Shown: piece by piece, positions 16,647 through 24,730 of the stretch | Numbering within the stretch: the stretch's first letter is position 1 | Layout: every line of letters begins with the position of its first letter | NCBI GenBank assembly: GCA_012719395.1 | Contig: JAAYAL010000070.1 | Coordinates: forward strand, 1-37,636 | Reading direction: 5' to 3' | From: Gaiellales bacterium | Lineage (GTDB): Bacteria > Actinomycetota > Thermoleophilia > RBG-16-64-13 | Length of the DNA: 37,636 bases | Program-made: the position numbers and the translations under genes | Notes under the pieces: model-generated | What the model was told of the DNA's origin: nothing | Seen by the model: only the letters and a program-made list of their open reading frames with translations | The model's database searches: none

Positions 16647-16820
16647 GATGAGGCTCCTCTACCGGATTGATCTTCGCACGAGGGCCGGCTGCGCACGGTG
16701 CCGGGCCGGCTCCTCACCGTCCGTGATTATAGCCGGGAGGCCGGCCGGAGCACGAATCCTGCCGCCTCCACGCACCCTGCGGATACCCCGAAGAAATGAT
16801 TCTTTCCTCTCTCCCGCGTC

Positions 16821-17900
16821 TCAGTCCGAGGAATCCCGCAGTTGCTGGGCTCCCCGATAGTTCTTGAGGCGGGTGAGCGTCTTTGCCTCCACCTGGCGTA
16901 TGCGTTCACGGGTCACGCCGAAACGCTCCCCCACCTCCTCCAGGGTGAGTGGCGGCTCTCCCTTCAGGCCGAAACGCAGCTCCAGCACCTTTCGCTCACG
17001 TAGCGGCAGGCTTTCCAGCACCTTGCTCAGCTCTTCGCTGCGGATCTTGCGCGCCACCGCATCCGGCGGCTGTTCCGCCAACGCGTCGATGATGAAATCG
17101 CCCAGCTCCGACTCATCCTCCTCGCCGGTGGGCGTCTCCAACGATACCGGCTCCTGCGCCGTCTTCTGGATATCGCGTACCTTGGCCGGGGATAGCCCCA
17201 TCTCGGCGGCGATCTCCTGCACGGTAGGCTCGCGCCCCAGCTTCTGCACCAGTTCCCGCTGGATGCGCGACAGCTTGTTGATGGTCTCCACCATGTGCAC
17301 CGGTACGCGGATGGTGCGCGCTTGGTCCGCAATGGCCCGAGTGATGGCTTGGCGGATCCACCAGGTGGCGTATGTAGAGAACTTGAAGCCCCGAGTGTAG
17401 TCGAATTTCTCCACCGCACGGATGAGGCCCAGGTTGCCCTCCTGGATCAGATCCAGCAGCAGGAGACCGCGCCCCACATACCGCTTGGCGATAGACACCA
17501 CAAGCCGTAGATTGGCCTCCGTGAGCCGGCGCTTGGCTTCAACGTCCTTGACCCGGACCTTCTTGGCCAGTTCCACTTCTTCCTCGGCGCTGAGCAGGGG
17601 AACCTTGCCGATCTCCTTGAGGTACAGCCGTACCGGATCCCCGGTGGTCTGGTCCAGAGTGAGGTCCAGCTTGCTGAGGAAACGAGCCTCCTCGGCATAG
17701 TCCTCCTCGTCCTCCGCGCCCGGCTCCACCACCTCGATGCCAACATCGGACAGCCGGGAATACAGACCCTCGAGGTCCTCGGGAGAGACTTCGGCATCCT
17801 GAAGAAGCTCGCTCACCTCCCCCGGGGAGAGCACCCCCTTCTCGCGGCCTCTGTCGAACACCGCGCGGAAGGCGCCGCTATCAAGACGTCTGGCTGCCAT
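16821..17900 (-). CDS. rpoD: Primary RNA polymerase sigma factor (RpoD/SigA)
   Basis: 359 residues from ATG, 9 bases after dnaG. All core regions are present: a short region 1.1-like N-terminus, region 1.2 ([23 protein letters not shown]), region 2 ([36 protein letters not shown]), region 3 and region 4 ([29 protein letters not shown]). The dnaG-rpoD arrangement is the classic macromolecular-synthesis pairing, so this is the better candidate for the housekeeping sigma factor. The paralogue at 11808-12911 shares nearly identical regions 2 and 4, so the two probably recognise overlapping promoters. Confidence 0.95.
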   Translation of the reverse strand: MAARRLDSGAFRAVFDRGREKGVLSPGEVSELLQDAEVSPEDLEGLYSRLSDVGIEVVEPGAEDEEDYAEEARFLSKLDLTLDQTTGDPVRLYLKEIGKVPLLSAEEEVELAKKVRVKDVEAKRRLTEANLRLVVSIAKRYVGRGLLLLDLIQEGNLGLIRAVEKFDYTRGFKFSTYATWWIRQAITRAIADQARTIRVPVHMVETINKLSRIQRELVQKLGREPTVQEIAAEMGLSPAKVRDIQKTAQEPVSLETPTGEEDESELGDFIIDALAEQPPDAVARKIRSEELSKVLESLPLRERKVLELRFGLKGEPPLTLEEVGERFGVTRERIRQVEAKTLTRLKNYRGAQQLRDSSD

Positions 17901-17909
17901 GGCAGGGAC

Positions 17910-19772
17910 TCACTCCTCGTCGACGTTGGCCAGCATATGGCGCACCTCTTGCCGCAGGACTTCGAGCCGCAGCAGCTTCCCTTCGAGTTCCCGTTCTCCG
18001 GGATCACCGGTCAGCGCCGCCTGAAGTGAGCCAATCACTCGATCCAGATGCTGCTCCTGCAGCTTGAGATAGTCATGCTGCAACAGTCCCTCTGTATGCA
18101 CGTCATCTTCGCTGGAGATGAGAAGCCCTGTGAGCAGACGACCGACCTCATCATGTTCCAACGTGGCCCGCCTGGCGGCATCTACCACAGGGACCCCCTC
18201 GTCCGCGGCCGGACACAGCACGTCATACACCCGCTGGTGCAGCCCGTCAACGAAGTGCTCCCGACTCATTCCCCGGAACAGCTCCGCCGCACGCCCGGGA
18301 TGCCTCAGCACGCCCGCCAGAAAACGTCGCTCAAGCGATACCTCCGGGGCGAGCACCTTGACCCGATAGGCTGCTTCCTCTCCCTTGTCCCCCTCTGTAG
18401 GCGAATGACGTGTGGCCCCCGTGCGAAGAAGGAACCGCACGTTCTCCGGCGCCAGTCGCAACCGATCTGCCACGAACTGGACCTCCTCTTCCTTCTCTTG
18501 AGGAGAGCCCGCCCGGTCCAACAGCTTCCTGACCGCCTCGAAGGCGCGCACCCTACCTTCGCTCCCGGTTAGGTCCGTCGATCCCAGTCGCCCATTGATC
18601 TCATATCTTAGCAACGAGATCTTGCCGGCAACAAGACGCCGCAGGTCGTCGGGGGAGCCGGACACGGCCAGTTCCGCCGGATCCCTCCCCGGCGGAAGCG
18701 CCACCACCATGGGTCGCAGCCCGGCCTGCCGCGCGATCTCCCCCGAGCGCACCGCCGCCTCCGCCCCCGCCCGATCCGCATCGAACATGAAGGTGACGTT
18801 CTTCGTGAAACGGGTGAGCAGAGCCAACTGCCGGCCGGTGAAAGCGGTGCCCATGGAGGCCACCACGTTGGTCACGCCGGCCTGCACCATCCCCAGCACG
18901 TCCGTGTAGCCCTCCACCACGATCACTTCGTCCGCCTCGACGATGGCCCGCCGGGCCTGAAAGAGGCCGTACAGGAGACGACCCTTATCGTATACCGGCC
19001 CCTCGGGCGAGTTGAGATACTTGGGCAGATCGTCACCCAGCATCCGGCCACCGAAGCCCACCACCCGGCCGCGATGATCCACCAGGGGGAACATGAGGCG
19101 GCCGCGGAAGCGATCAAAAACCCTCCCGGCGCTCCTGGAGGTCAGTCCAGCTGCCTCCAGCTCGCGAGCCGTGAATCCCTGCTCACCTGCCCGTCGGGAC
19201 AGCACGTGCCACCCCGTGGGGGCAAGGCCCACCAGGAACTCCTCGCACACCGTGCGCCCCAGACCGCGTGCCGCAAGATACGCGCGCGCCGCCTCGCCGC
19301 CCTTGCTCTCCCAGAGGTACCGTTGATAGAAAGCAGCCGCCTTCTCCAGCACCTGGAGCAAACGCTGTTCCCTCCCCCTGTCCGCCGAGGCGGCAGAGCC
19401 CATCTCTTCTCTCTCCAGAGGAACGGAGTAGCGCTCGGCCAGCACTTCGACGGCCTCGGTGAAGGTCAGGTTGTCCATGCGCTGCAGGAACGTGAAGACA
19501 TCCCCACCTTCTCCGCAACCGAAGCAGTGGTACAGCCCCTTCTCCACGCTCACGGTAAAGGAGGGCGTCTTCTCCTGATGGAAGGGGCACAGCCCCAGAA
19601 GAGTAGACCCGCGTTTGCGCAGCGACGTGTAGCGCGACACTACGTCCGCCAGGTCCGCGGCGGCGGCCACCGCCTGCACCGAGGACTCCCTGATCTTCAG
19701 CCCCTTCCCCCTTCCGGCCGTGGGCCGTGGGAACGGAGTATAGCAAGCGGCAGGTGGCTGGTTCTCGCCCAA
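17910..19772 (-). CDS. dnaG: DNA primase DnaG
   Basis: About 600 residues; synthesises RNA primers at the replication fork with the DnaB helicase. The CHC2 zinc finger is CPFHQEKTPSF ... YHCFGCGEGGDVF, followed by the N-terminal fold EAVEVLAERYSVPL. The TOPRIM domain has VIVVEGYTDVLGMVQAG and FMFDADRAGAEAA. A C-terminal helicase-binding helical domain follows. The start is uncertain. TTG at 19772 adds an atypical Pro-rich leader, whereas homologues begin close to LKIRESSVQAV, where only a CTG (19700) preceded by GGAAGGGGGAAGGGG is available. It is divergent from the FAD oxidoreductase gene with only 22 bases between the longest frames. Confidence 0.95.
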   Translation of the reverse strand: MGENQPPAACYTPFPRPTAGRGKGLKIRESSVQAVAAAADLADVVSRYTSLRKRGSTLLGLCPFHQEKTPSFTVSVEKGLYHCFGCGEGGDVFTFLQRMDNLTFTEAVEVLAERYSVPLEREEMGSAASADRGREQRLLQVLEKAAAFYQRYLWESKGGEAARAYLAARGLGRTVCEEFLVGLAPTGWHVLSRRAGEQGFTARELEAAGLTSRSAGRVFDRFRGRLMFPLVDHRGRVVGFGGRMLGDDLPKYLNSPEGPVYDKGRLLYGLFQARRAIVEADEVIVVEGYTDVLGMVQAGVTNVVASMGTAFTGRQLALLTRFTKNVTFMFDADRAGAEAAVRSGEIARQAGLRPMVVALPPGRDPAELAVSGSPDDLRRLVAGKISLLRYEINGRLGSTDLTGSEGRVRAFEAVRKLLDRAGSPQEKEEEVQFVADRLRLAPENVRFLLRTGATRHSPTEGDKGEEAAYRVKVLAPEVSLERRFLAGVLRHPGRAAELFRGMSREHFVDGLHQRVYDVLCPAADEGVPVVDAARRATLEHDEVGRLLTGLLISSEDDVHTEGLLQHDYLKLQEQHLDRVIGSLQAALTGDPGERELEGKLLRLEVLRQEVRHMLANVDEE

Positions 19773-19794
19773 CCGCCGCTGGTACGATAGTCAA

Positions 19795-21384
19795 GTGAGA
19801 GAAGGTCGCGTCCAGACCAAGAAGGCGTGGTTCCCGTCCCGGTGCCGGGCGGAACACGCACGTGGCTGCCTGATGGCCGTGCTGCTCCTGCTCTTCTGGC
19901 TATCCCCTCATGAGCACCTTCCCGGCTCCGCGCTGTCGGCGGGCAACACAGCCTTGGCGCTCCAGGTTTCTGCTTCCAGCACCTTTCTGGCACCGGACCC
20001 CGACTCGCCACCGGCGCTGCCCGTGGTGAATCGAGACGTGGATCTGGTGATCTACGGCACCACCACCTCCGCCATAGGAGCAGTGCGGGCGCTGCAACGG
20101 GCCGGCAACGCTTTCGGAGGGGGGCTGGAGATCGCCGTCATCGGCACGGGACCTTCACTGGAGAGCACCATTGCCCAGGGCCTCTCCGTGGAAGACCTCT
20201 ACGGCTCCGGCAGCGCCAGCGGTTTCTACGCTGAGTTTCGCCAGGCGGTTATCGACGAATACGCCGCCCGCGGGATCAACGCCATGTACGAGTCGCGGCT
20301 CGTGGTGGAGCCGGAGATGGCGGCGGGTATCTTGCGCTGGTACCTGGACAAGAACGGCGCCGGGAGGCCGGGCGTCACTTTCGTCCAGGGTCGCTTGGTG
20401 TCAGCGAGTGATTCAGGCACCCGCTACGTGCTGGTCAACACCGGCCAGACGCAGATGTACATCACCACCCGCTACTTCATCGACGCGTCTCCGGAAGGGG
20501 ACCTGGCCCGGCTGCTGGGAGCGGGGTACCGGATCGGACGGTCCGAAGAGGTTTACAACGACGCCACCGGCCACCGCGCGCCACGGCCCTCGCGGGGGAA
20601 CGACTATGCCACTGCCCCTCAGAGCATGTCCATGCTGCTCACCCTACAGATCCACTCAGGCACCGCCCCGGACGTGGCCTCGCTGGGTCATGCCGGCTAC
20701 CGCCCGGAGGACTACGGCAAGCCCGGCTTCACACTGTCGGAATGGGCACGGTCCTCGTTCGCCACCAGCTGGTCCTTGCGCTACGTCCTACCCAACGGCA
20801 AGCGCGAGCTCAATGAAGCCTGGAGCGACTATGCCGATCCGGACATCAGCTTCGACTGGGTAATGTTCCCGGAGAAACGCGCGGCCATCCGCGACATGAT
20901 GCAGAACTGGATCCTCAACAAGGTCCGCTACCTGCAGCAGAACGGGTATCCCTCCGTCGGCGTGGCCACCGTACCCACCCGGCCCTACGTGCGTGATGGC
21001 GTAAGGATCGCGGGGCCGGCCACCTACACCGCAGACGATATCGTCAGCGGTCGCATACAGCATTCGGTGGCCTACGGCGTCTACGCCCTCTTCGACCGGC
21101 ACGATACCGTCCAAGGCTCCCACCAGGACAGCACCACCGGGCGTGTTCACGTGCCCATGGAATCGCTGTTGGTGGCTGAACACCCCTGGCTGCTGGTGAG
21201 CACGGCGCTCTCCACAGACAGCGCGGCGGGCTGCTCGGCCGTGCGCATGGAGCCCGTGCGAGCCAACACCGGTGGAGCGGCCGGGATCATGGTGGCCATT
21301 GCGGCGACCTCCAACACGCCTCTTCACTCTCTGGACTACACCACCGTACGGGACGAGTTGCTGCGCCAAGGCTACCAGCTCTAG
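19795..21384 (+). CDS. Exported FAD-dependent oxidoreductase (FAD_oxidored family)
   Basis: 529 residues from GTG 19795; ATG 19873 is an alternative that leaves a compact signal sequence (AVLLLLFWL then GSALSAG). A hydrophobic segment near residues 27-37 suggests export or membrane anchoring, without a twin-arginine motif. The mature part starts with a dinucleotide-binding fold, DVDLVIYGTTTSAIGAVRAL, whose GTTTSAIG replaces GxGxxG as is usual in this family. Later it has YFIDASPEGDLARLLGAGYRIGR, the second FAD contact. The C-terminal TGGAAGIMVAIAA also fits the FAD site. The substrate is unknown. It is the only plus-strand gene between 6380 and 33096, and no electron-transfer partner adjoins it. 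Confidence 0.8.
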   Translation: MREGRVQTKKAWFPSRCRAEHARGCLMAVLLLLFWLSPHEHLPGSALSAGNTALALQVSASSTFLAPDPDSPPALPVVNRDVDLVIYGTTTSAIGAVRALQRAGNAFGGGLEIAVIGTGPSLESTIAQGLSVEDLYGSGSASGFYAEFRQAVIDEYAARGINAMYESRLVVEPEMAAGILRWYLDKNGAGRPGVTFVQGRLVSASDSGTRYVLVNTGQTQMYITTRYFIDASPEGDLARLLGAGYRIGRSEEVYNDATGHRAPRPSRGNDYATAPQSMSMLLTLQIHSGTAPDVASLGHAGYRPEDYGKPGFTLSEWARSSFATSWSLRYVLPNGKRELNEAWSDYADPDISFDWVMFPEKRAAIRDMMQNWILNKVRYLQQNGYPSVGVATVPTRPYVRDGVRIAGPATYTADDIVSGRIQHSVAYGVYALFDRHDTVQGSHQDSTTGRVHVPMESLLVAEHPWLLVSTALSTDSAAGCSAVRMEPVRANTGGAAGIMVAIAATSNTPLHSLDYTTVRDELLRQGYQL

Positions 21385-21458
21385 CCCTGTCCACCGCACT
21401 CGGGGGAGCCGAGCCCCGGTACCCCCAACACCCCACTCCGCTTGGGAGCGCCCTCCAG

Positions 21459-23588
21459 CTAGGCGTGGATGGCTGCGATAACCGGAGCCAGCACCAGCGC
21501 CATGAGGCACATGAGCTTGATAAGTGTGTTGATGGCCGGGCCGGCAGATTCGCGCAGCGGATCACCGAACAGATGACAGACATCCGCCACCTTGTTCATC
21601 GCCTCTTCCGCTGGTTCCTTGGCCGGATTGCCCGAAGGGCCCTCACCCGCCGTCTGTCCCTCAGGCAGGTAGTAGCGCAGCCCGGACCACACCCCGCCGG
21701 CGGTGATGAGAGTGGTGGCCAACAGGAACCCGCAGATCGTGGCTCCCACCACCACGCCGCCCAAGGCCATGGGGTTGACCAGGCCCACCAGGAGAGGGAC
21801 TGCCAGCGCCACAGCAGCCGGCAACGCCAGGCCCTTCAGAGCCTGAACCATAGCAATGGAAACACAGGTGCCCAGGTCCGGTCGCGCGCTGCCGCCGCGC
21901 AGACCGGGGATCTCCCGGAACTGCCGCCGGATTTCCCCCACGACCAGGCCGGACGTGCGGGTGACGTTGGTCAAGGTGAAGTAGCTGAAGAGGAAGGGCA
22001 GCATCCCGCCCAGCAGGAGACCGATCATGAGGGCCGGGTCTTCCAGCAGGTCGAAGACGGGGAGGTTCTCGGCGGCCGCGCGACCAATGGCGAGCCGGTA
22101 GGTCTGAAAGTAGGCCACGAGCAGGATGATGGAGGTGAGCGCGGCGGTGGCCCCGGCGTAGCCGCGGGCGGCCGCCGCCGCCGAGTTGCCCAGGGAATCA
22201 AGCCGAAGTGTCCGGGCCCGCACCTCCTTCGGCAGCCCGGCCATTTTGGCAATACCATGGGCGTTGTCCGCCACCGGCCCATAGGCTCCCATGCTGATCC
22301 AGAATGATGCGGGAGAGAGCATCCCCAAGATGCCTATGGACACGTAGTACCACCCGGCATCGGGGAGGCCGCTGAGGAAACCCATGAAGTAGCTGAAGGC
22401 CATCAGCACCCCCAGGATCAGGGACGGCAGAGCCACCGCCCGCAGGCCGGAGGAGAGACCGCGAATCAGTGCGGGGGCGGTTCCCAGTTGAGCCGCCGCG
22501 GCCGCTGAGCGGACGGGGTGACGGCGAACCGACACATCGAAGCGGGCCAGCCAACCCAGTCCCATGCCGGCCACCCAACCGGCCGCCGCACTCCAGAACA
22601 GGCCCAGATAGCGAGTAGCGCTCTCGCCCGGACCGGGCAGAACCAGAAGCACGAGCAGCAACAGGCCTCCCAGGGCAACCGGCGCCGCCACGTAGGCAGC
22701 GATCCGGAAGGAAGCGAAGTCTGCATCCCTCCTCCGGGCGGCCTGCACCGCCCACTGGCCGGCCAGCGACCCAATGAGCCCTGCCACACCTAGGAGAAGG
22801 GGGAAGACCACCAACAGCGTCCCCGGGCGTGAAGGAGCCAGCACCGTGGCCAGCAGCATGGAGGCCGCTGTAGCGCCCACGAGCGAATCGCTGATGTCGG
22901 CGCCCATACCGGTCACGCCGCTGACATTGTCGCCTATCTGATCCGCAATCACTCCCGGATTCTGCAGGTTGTCCCCTGGAACGTCACCCTCCAACTGCAG
23001 AGCCAGGGCCGAGCCGATGTCCGTGGCCTTGGCAAAGGTTCCCCCTCCCACGCGGGCGAAGATGGCAAAGGTGGACATGCCCAGCGCAAAACCCGCCACC
23101 TGGACCGGTTCCCGCAGGAGAAGCCAACTGCCCGCCAATCCCAGGAGGCCCACACCCACAGTGACCAGACCGGTGACGGTACCGGCCTCATAGGCAATAC
23201 GGAATCCGGCAGACAGCGAGGTGACGGCGGCATTGGTGGTCCTGGCGTTGGCCCTGGTGGCAATCAACATGCCCAAGTGGCCGGCCAGCCCCGCCAGTAT
23301 CACACCCCCCGCGTAGCTCGCCGCCGCCTGCCAGCCAAGAGCAGATCCGGACGCCTCACCCAAGACGGCAAGGACCACCACCACCAGGAGCGAGACCCGA
23401 GCCAGCAGCGAATACTGCTTCTTGGCAAAAGCCACTGCTCCCGCGTGAACGAGTTCGAGGATGTCGCGCATGACCTCGGAGCCACCCTGATGCCTGACCA
23501 CCCGTGCCGCCAGCCAACCGGCATATACCAAGCAGGCGAACGCCGCCACCAGAGCCACCCCTGTCCAGTTCACGGCGGTCACCGGCAC
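21459..23588 (-). CDS. Membrane pyrophosphatase (HppA) homologue lacking several catalytic residues
   Basis: 709 residues with about 16 hydrophobic segments and clear similarity along the whole length to ion-translocating membrane pyrophosphatases. The catalytic loop (RVGGGTFAKATDIGSALALQLE ...) keeps Lys187, Asp190, Glu200, Asp206, Asp216 and Asp220. By alignment to the usual KAADVGADLVGKVE ... EDDPRN ... GDNVGDVAG it has Ala194 for Asp, Gln198 for Lys, Gly205 for Glu, Asn207 for Asp, Gln209 for Arg and Gly224 for Asp. Near the C-terminus GGAWDNAKK becomes GGVWSGLRY and GDTVGDPLKD becomes CHLFGDPLRE. PVADNA and LDSLGN are conserved. Intact length under these losses suggests a changed function rather than a pseudogene. 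GTG start, 4 bases after the dGTPase-like gene, probably co-transcribed. Confidence 0.88.
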   Translation of the reverse strand: MPVTAVNWTGVALVAAFACLVYAGWLAARVVRHQGGSEVMRDILELVHAGAVAFAKKQYSLLARVSLLVVVVLAVLGEASGSALGWQAAASYAGGVILAGLAGHLGMLIATRANARTTNAAVTSLSAGFRIAYEAGTVTGLVTVGVGLLGLAGSWLLLREPVQVAGFALGMSTFAIFARVGGGTFAKATDIGSALALQLEGDVPGDNLQNPGVIADQIGDNVSGVTGMGADISDSLVGATAASMLLATVLAPSRPGTLLVVFPLLLGVAGLIGSLAGQWAVQAARRRDADFASFRIAAYVAAPVALGGLLLLVLLVLPGPGESATRYLGLFWSAAAGWVAGMGLGWLARFDVSVRRHPVRSAAAAAQLGTAPALIRGLSSGLRAVALPSLILGVLMAFSYFMGFLSGLPDAGWYYVSIGILGMLSPASFWISMGAYGPVADNAHGIAKMAGLPKEVRARTLRLDSLGNSAAAAARGYAGATAALTSIILLVAYFQTYRLAIGRAAAENLPVFDLLEDPALMIGLLLGGMLPFLFSYFTLTNVTRTSGLVVGEIRRQFREIPGLRGGSARPDLGTCVSIAMVQALKGLALPAAVALAVPLLVGLVNPMALGGVVVGATICGFLLATTLITAGGVWSGLRYYLPEGQTAGEGPSGNPAKEPAEEAMNKVADVCHLFGDPLRESAGPAINTLIKLMCLMALVLAPVIAAIHA

Positions 23589-23592
23589 ACCA

Positions 23593-24648
23593 CTAGACGG
23601 CCCAGCCCTTGGGCAAGGACAGCGAGAAGTAAAGCTTCATGGCGAAACGGTCCGTCATGCCGGCAACGTAGTCGGCCACACGCACGGCAAGGAGGTCGAG
23701 GGAGGGTGTTGTCCCGGTGCCAACCGGCACGACAGGAGGCCCGGCCGCCGAGGGCAGAAGGTCAGGATGCTCGAGAAAGTGACAGAACAGGCCTCGAATG
23801 ACGCGTCTCACCTGCTGCCCTCCGTTTTCCTCAATGGAGCGCGCGTACACGGTGGCGAACAGAAACTCCCGCAGCGACGACATGGCCTCGCCTATGCGCC
23901 GGCTCTGGCCTATGTCTCCCAACTCCACGCTCGTGTCAACCAGGTCGTGGACCAGGGTGTCGATGCGCTCCGAGCCGGTGTTTCCCAGGAGAGAGAAGAG
24001 GCCGGGGGGAAGATCACCCGTTCCGATTAGCCCAGCACGCAGGGCATCATCCAGGTCATGGTTGACATAGGCAATGCGGTCACCCACGTGGACGATCTTA
24101 CCCTCCAGTGTGGCGGGTTGCCCCGCACCCGTGTGGTTGCGTATGCCGTCCCGCACTTCCCAGGTCAGATTCAGTCCCGCCCCATCGTTCTCGAGCGTGT
24201 CCACCACCCGCAGGCTCTGCTCATTGTGGCGGAAACCACCCGCTCCCATCTCCTCAAGTATCTCATTCAGTACCTCCTCCCCGGCATGGCCGAAGGGGGT
24301 ATGCCCCAGGTCATGACCCAGGGCGATGGCCTCCGTGAGGTCCTCATTGAGTCGCAATGCCCGGGCGGCAGCGCGCGCCACGCCCGCTACCTCCAAGGTG
24401 TGCGTGAGCCGGGTGCGATAGTGGTCACCTTCCGGGGCGATGAACACCTGCGTCTTGTGCTTGAGCCTACGGAAGGCTTTGCAGTGCAGGATGCGATCAC
24501 GATCGCGCTGGAACTCGGTGCGCAGCAGGCAGGGCGCCTCCTCCCTCCGCCTGCCCCGGGAGTCTGTGGAGCGCATAGCCAAAGGGGACAGCCCGGCCTC
24601 GAAAGCGATCACGTCGAGGCTGGTCCGGCCGGCCGCTTCCCTCTTCAC
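23593..24648 (-). CDS. dgt: dGTPase-like HD-domain triphosphohydrolase
   Basis: 351 residues from GTG, with AAGGA upstream. The HD phosphohydrolase metal site is visible as RLTHTLEVAGVAR (His) and ALGHDLGHTPFGHAGE (His-Asp), with RDRDRILHCKAFRRLKHKTQVF before it, the signature of deoxyguanosinetriphosphate triphosphohydrolase-like proteins. They release tripolyphosphate from dNTPs and affect dNTP pools or defence against phage. Length is at the short end for the bacterial type 2 group. It follows a terminator hairpin and precedes the pyrophosphatase homologue by 4 bases. Nucleotide preference is not predictable. Confidence 0.92.
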   Translation of the reverse strand: MKREAAGRTSLDVIAFEAGLSPLAMRSTDSRGRRREEAPCLLRTEFQRDRDRILHCKAFRRLKHKTQVFIAPEGDHYRTRLTHTLEVAGVARAAARALRLNEDLTEAIALGHDLGHTPFGHAGEEVLNEILEEMGAGGFRHNEQSLRVVDTLENDGAGLNLTWEVRDGIRNHTGAGQPATLEGKIVHVGDRIAYVNHDLDDALRAGLIGTGDLPPGLFSLLGNTGSERIDTLVHDLVDTSVELGDIGQSRRIGEAMSSLREFLFATVYARSIEENGGQQVRRVIRGLFCHFLEHPDLLPSAAGPPVVPVGTGTTPSLDLLAVRVADYVAGMTDRFAMKLYFSLSLPKGWAV

Positions 24649-24670
24649 GTCACCACATCCTTACACCGCT

Positions 24671-24700
24671 GGGGCCGGGCGGCTTCCGCCGCCCGGCCCC
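24671..24700 (-). terminator. Strong GC hairpin after ppdK
   Basis: A perfect 13-bp stem (24671-24683 with 24688-24700) closes a TTCC loop. It sits between the ppdK stop and the dgt start and probably terminates ppdK transcription. A T-tract is lacking, as is common for high-GC genomes. Confidence 0.7.
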
Positions 24701-24730
24701 CGTTCCCACATCACTCCACGATGCGCGCCT

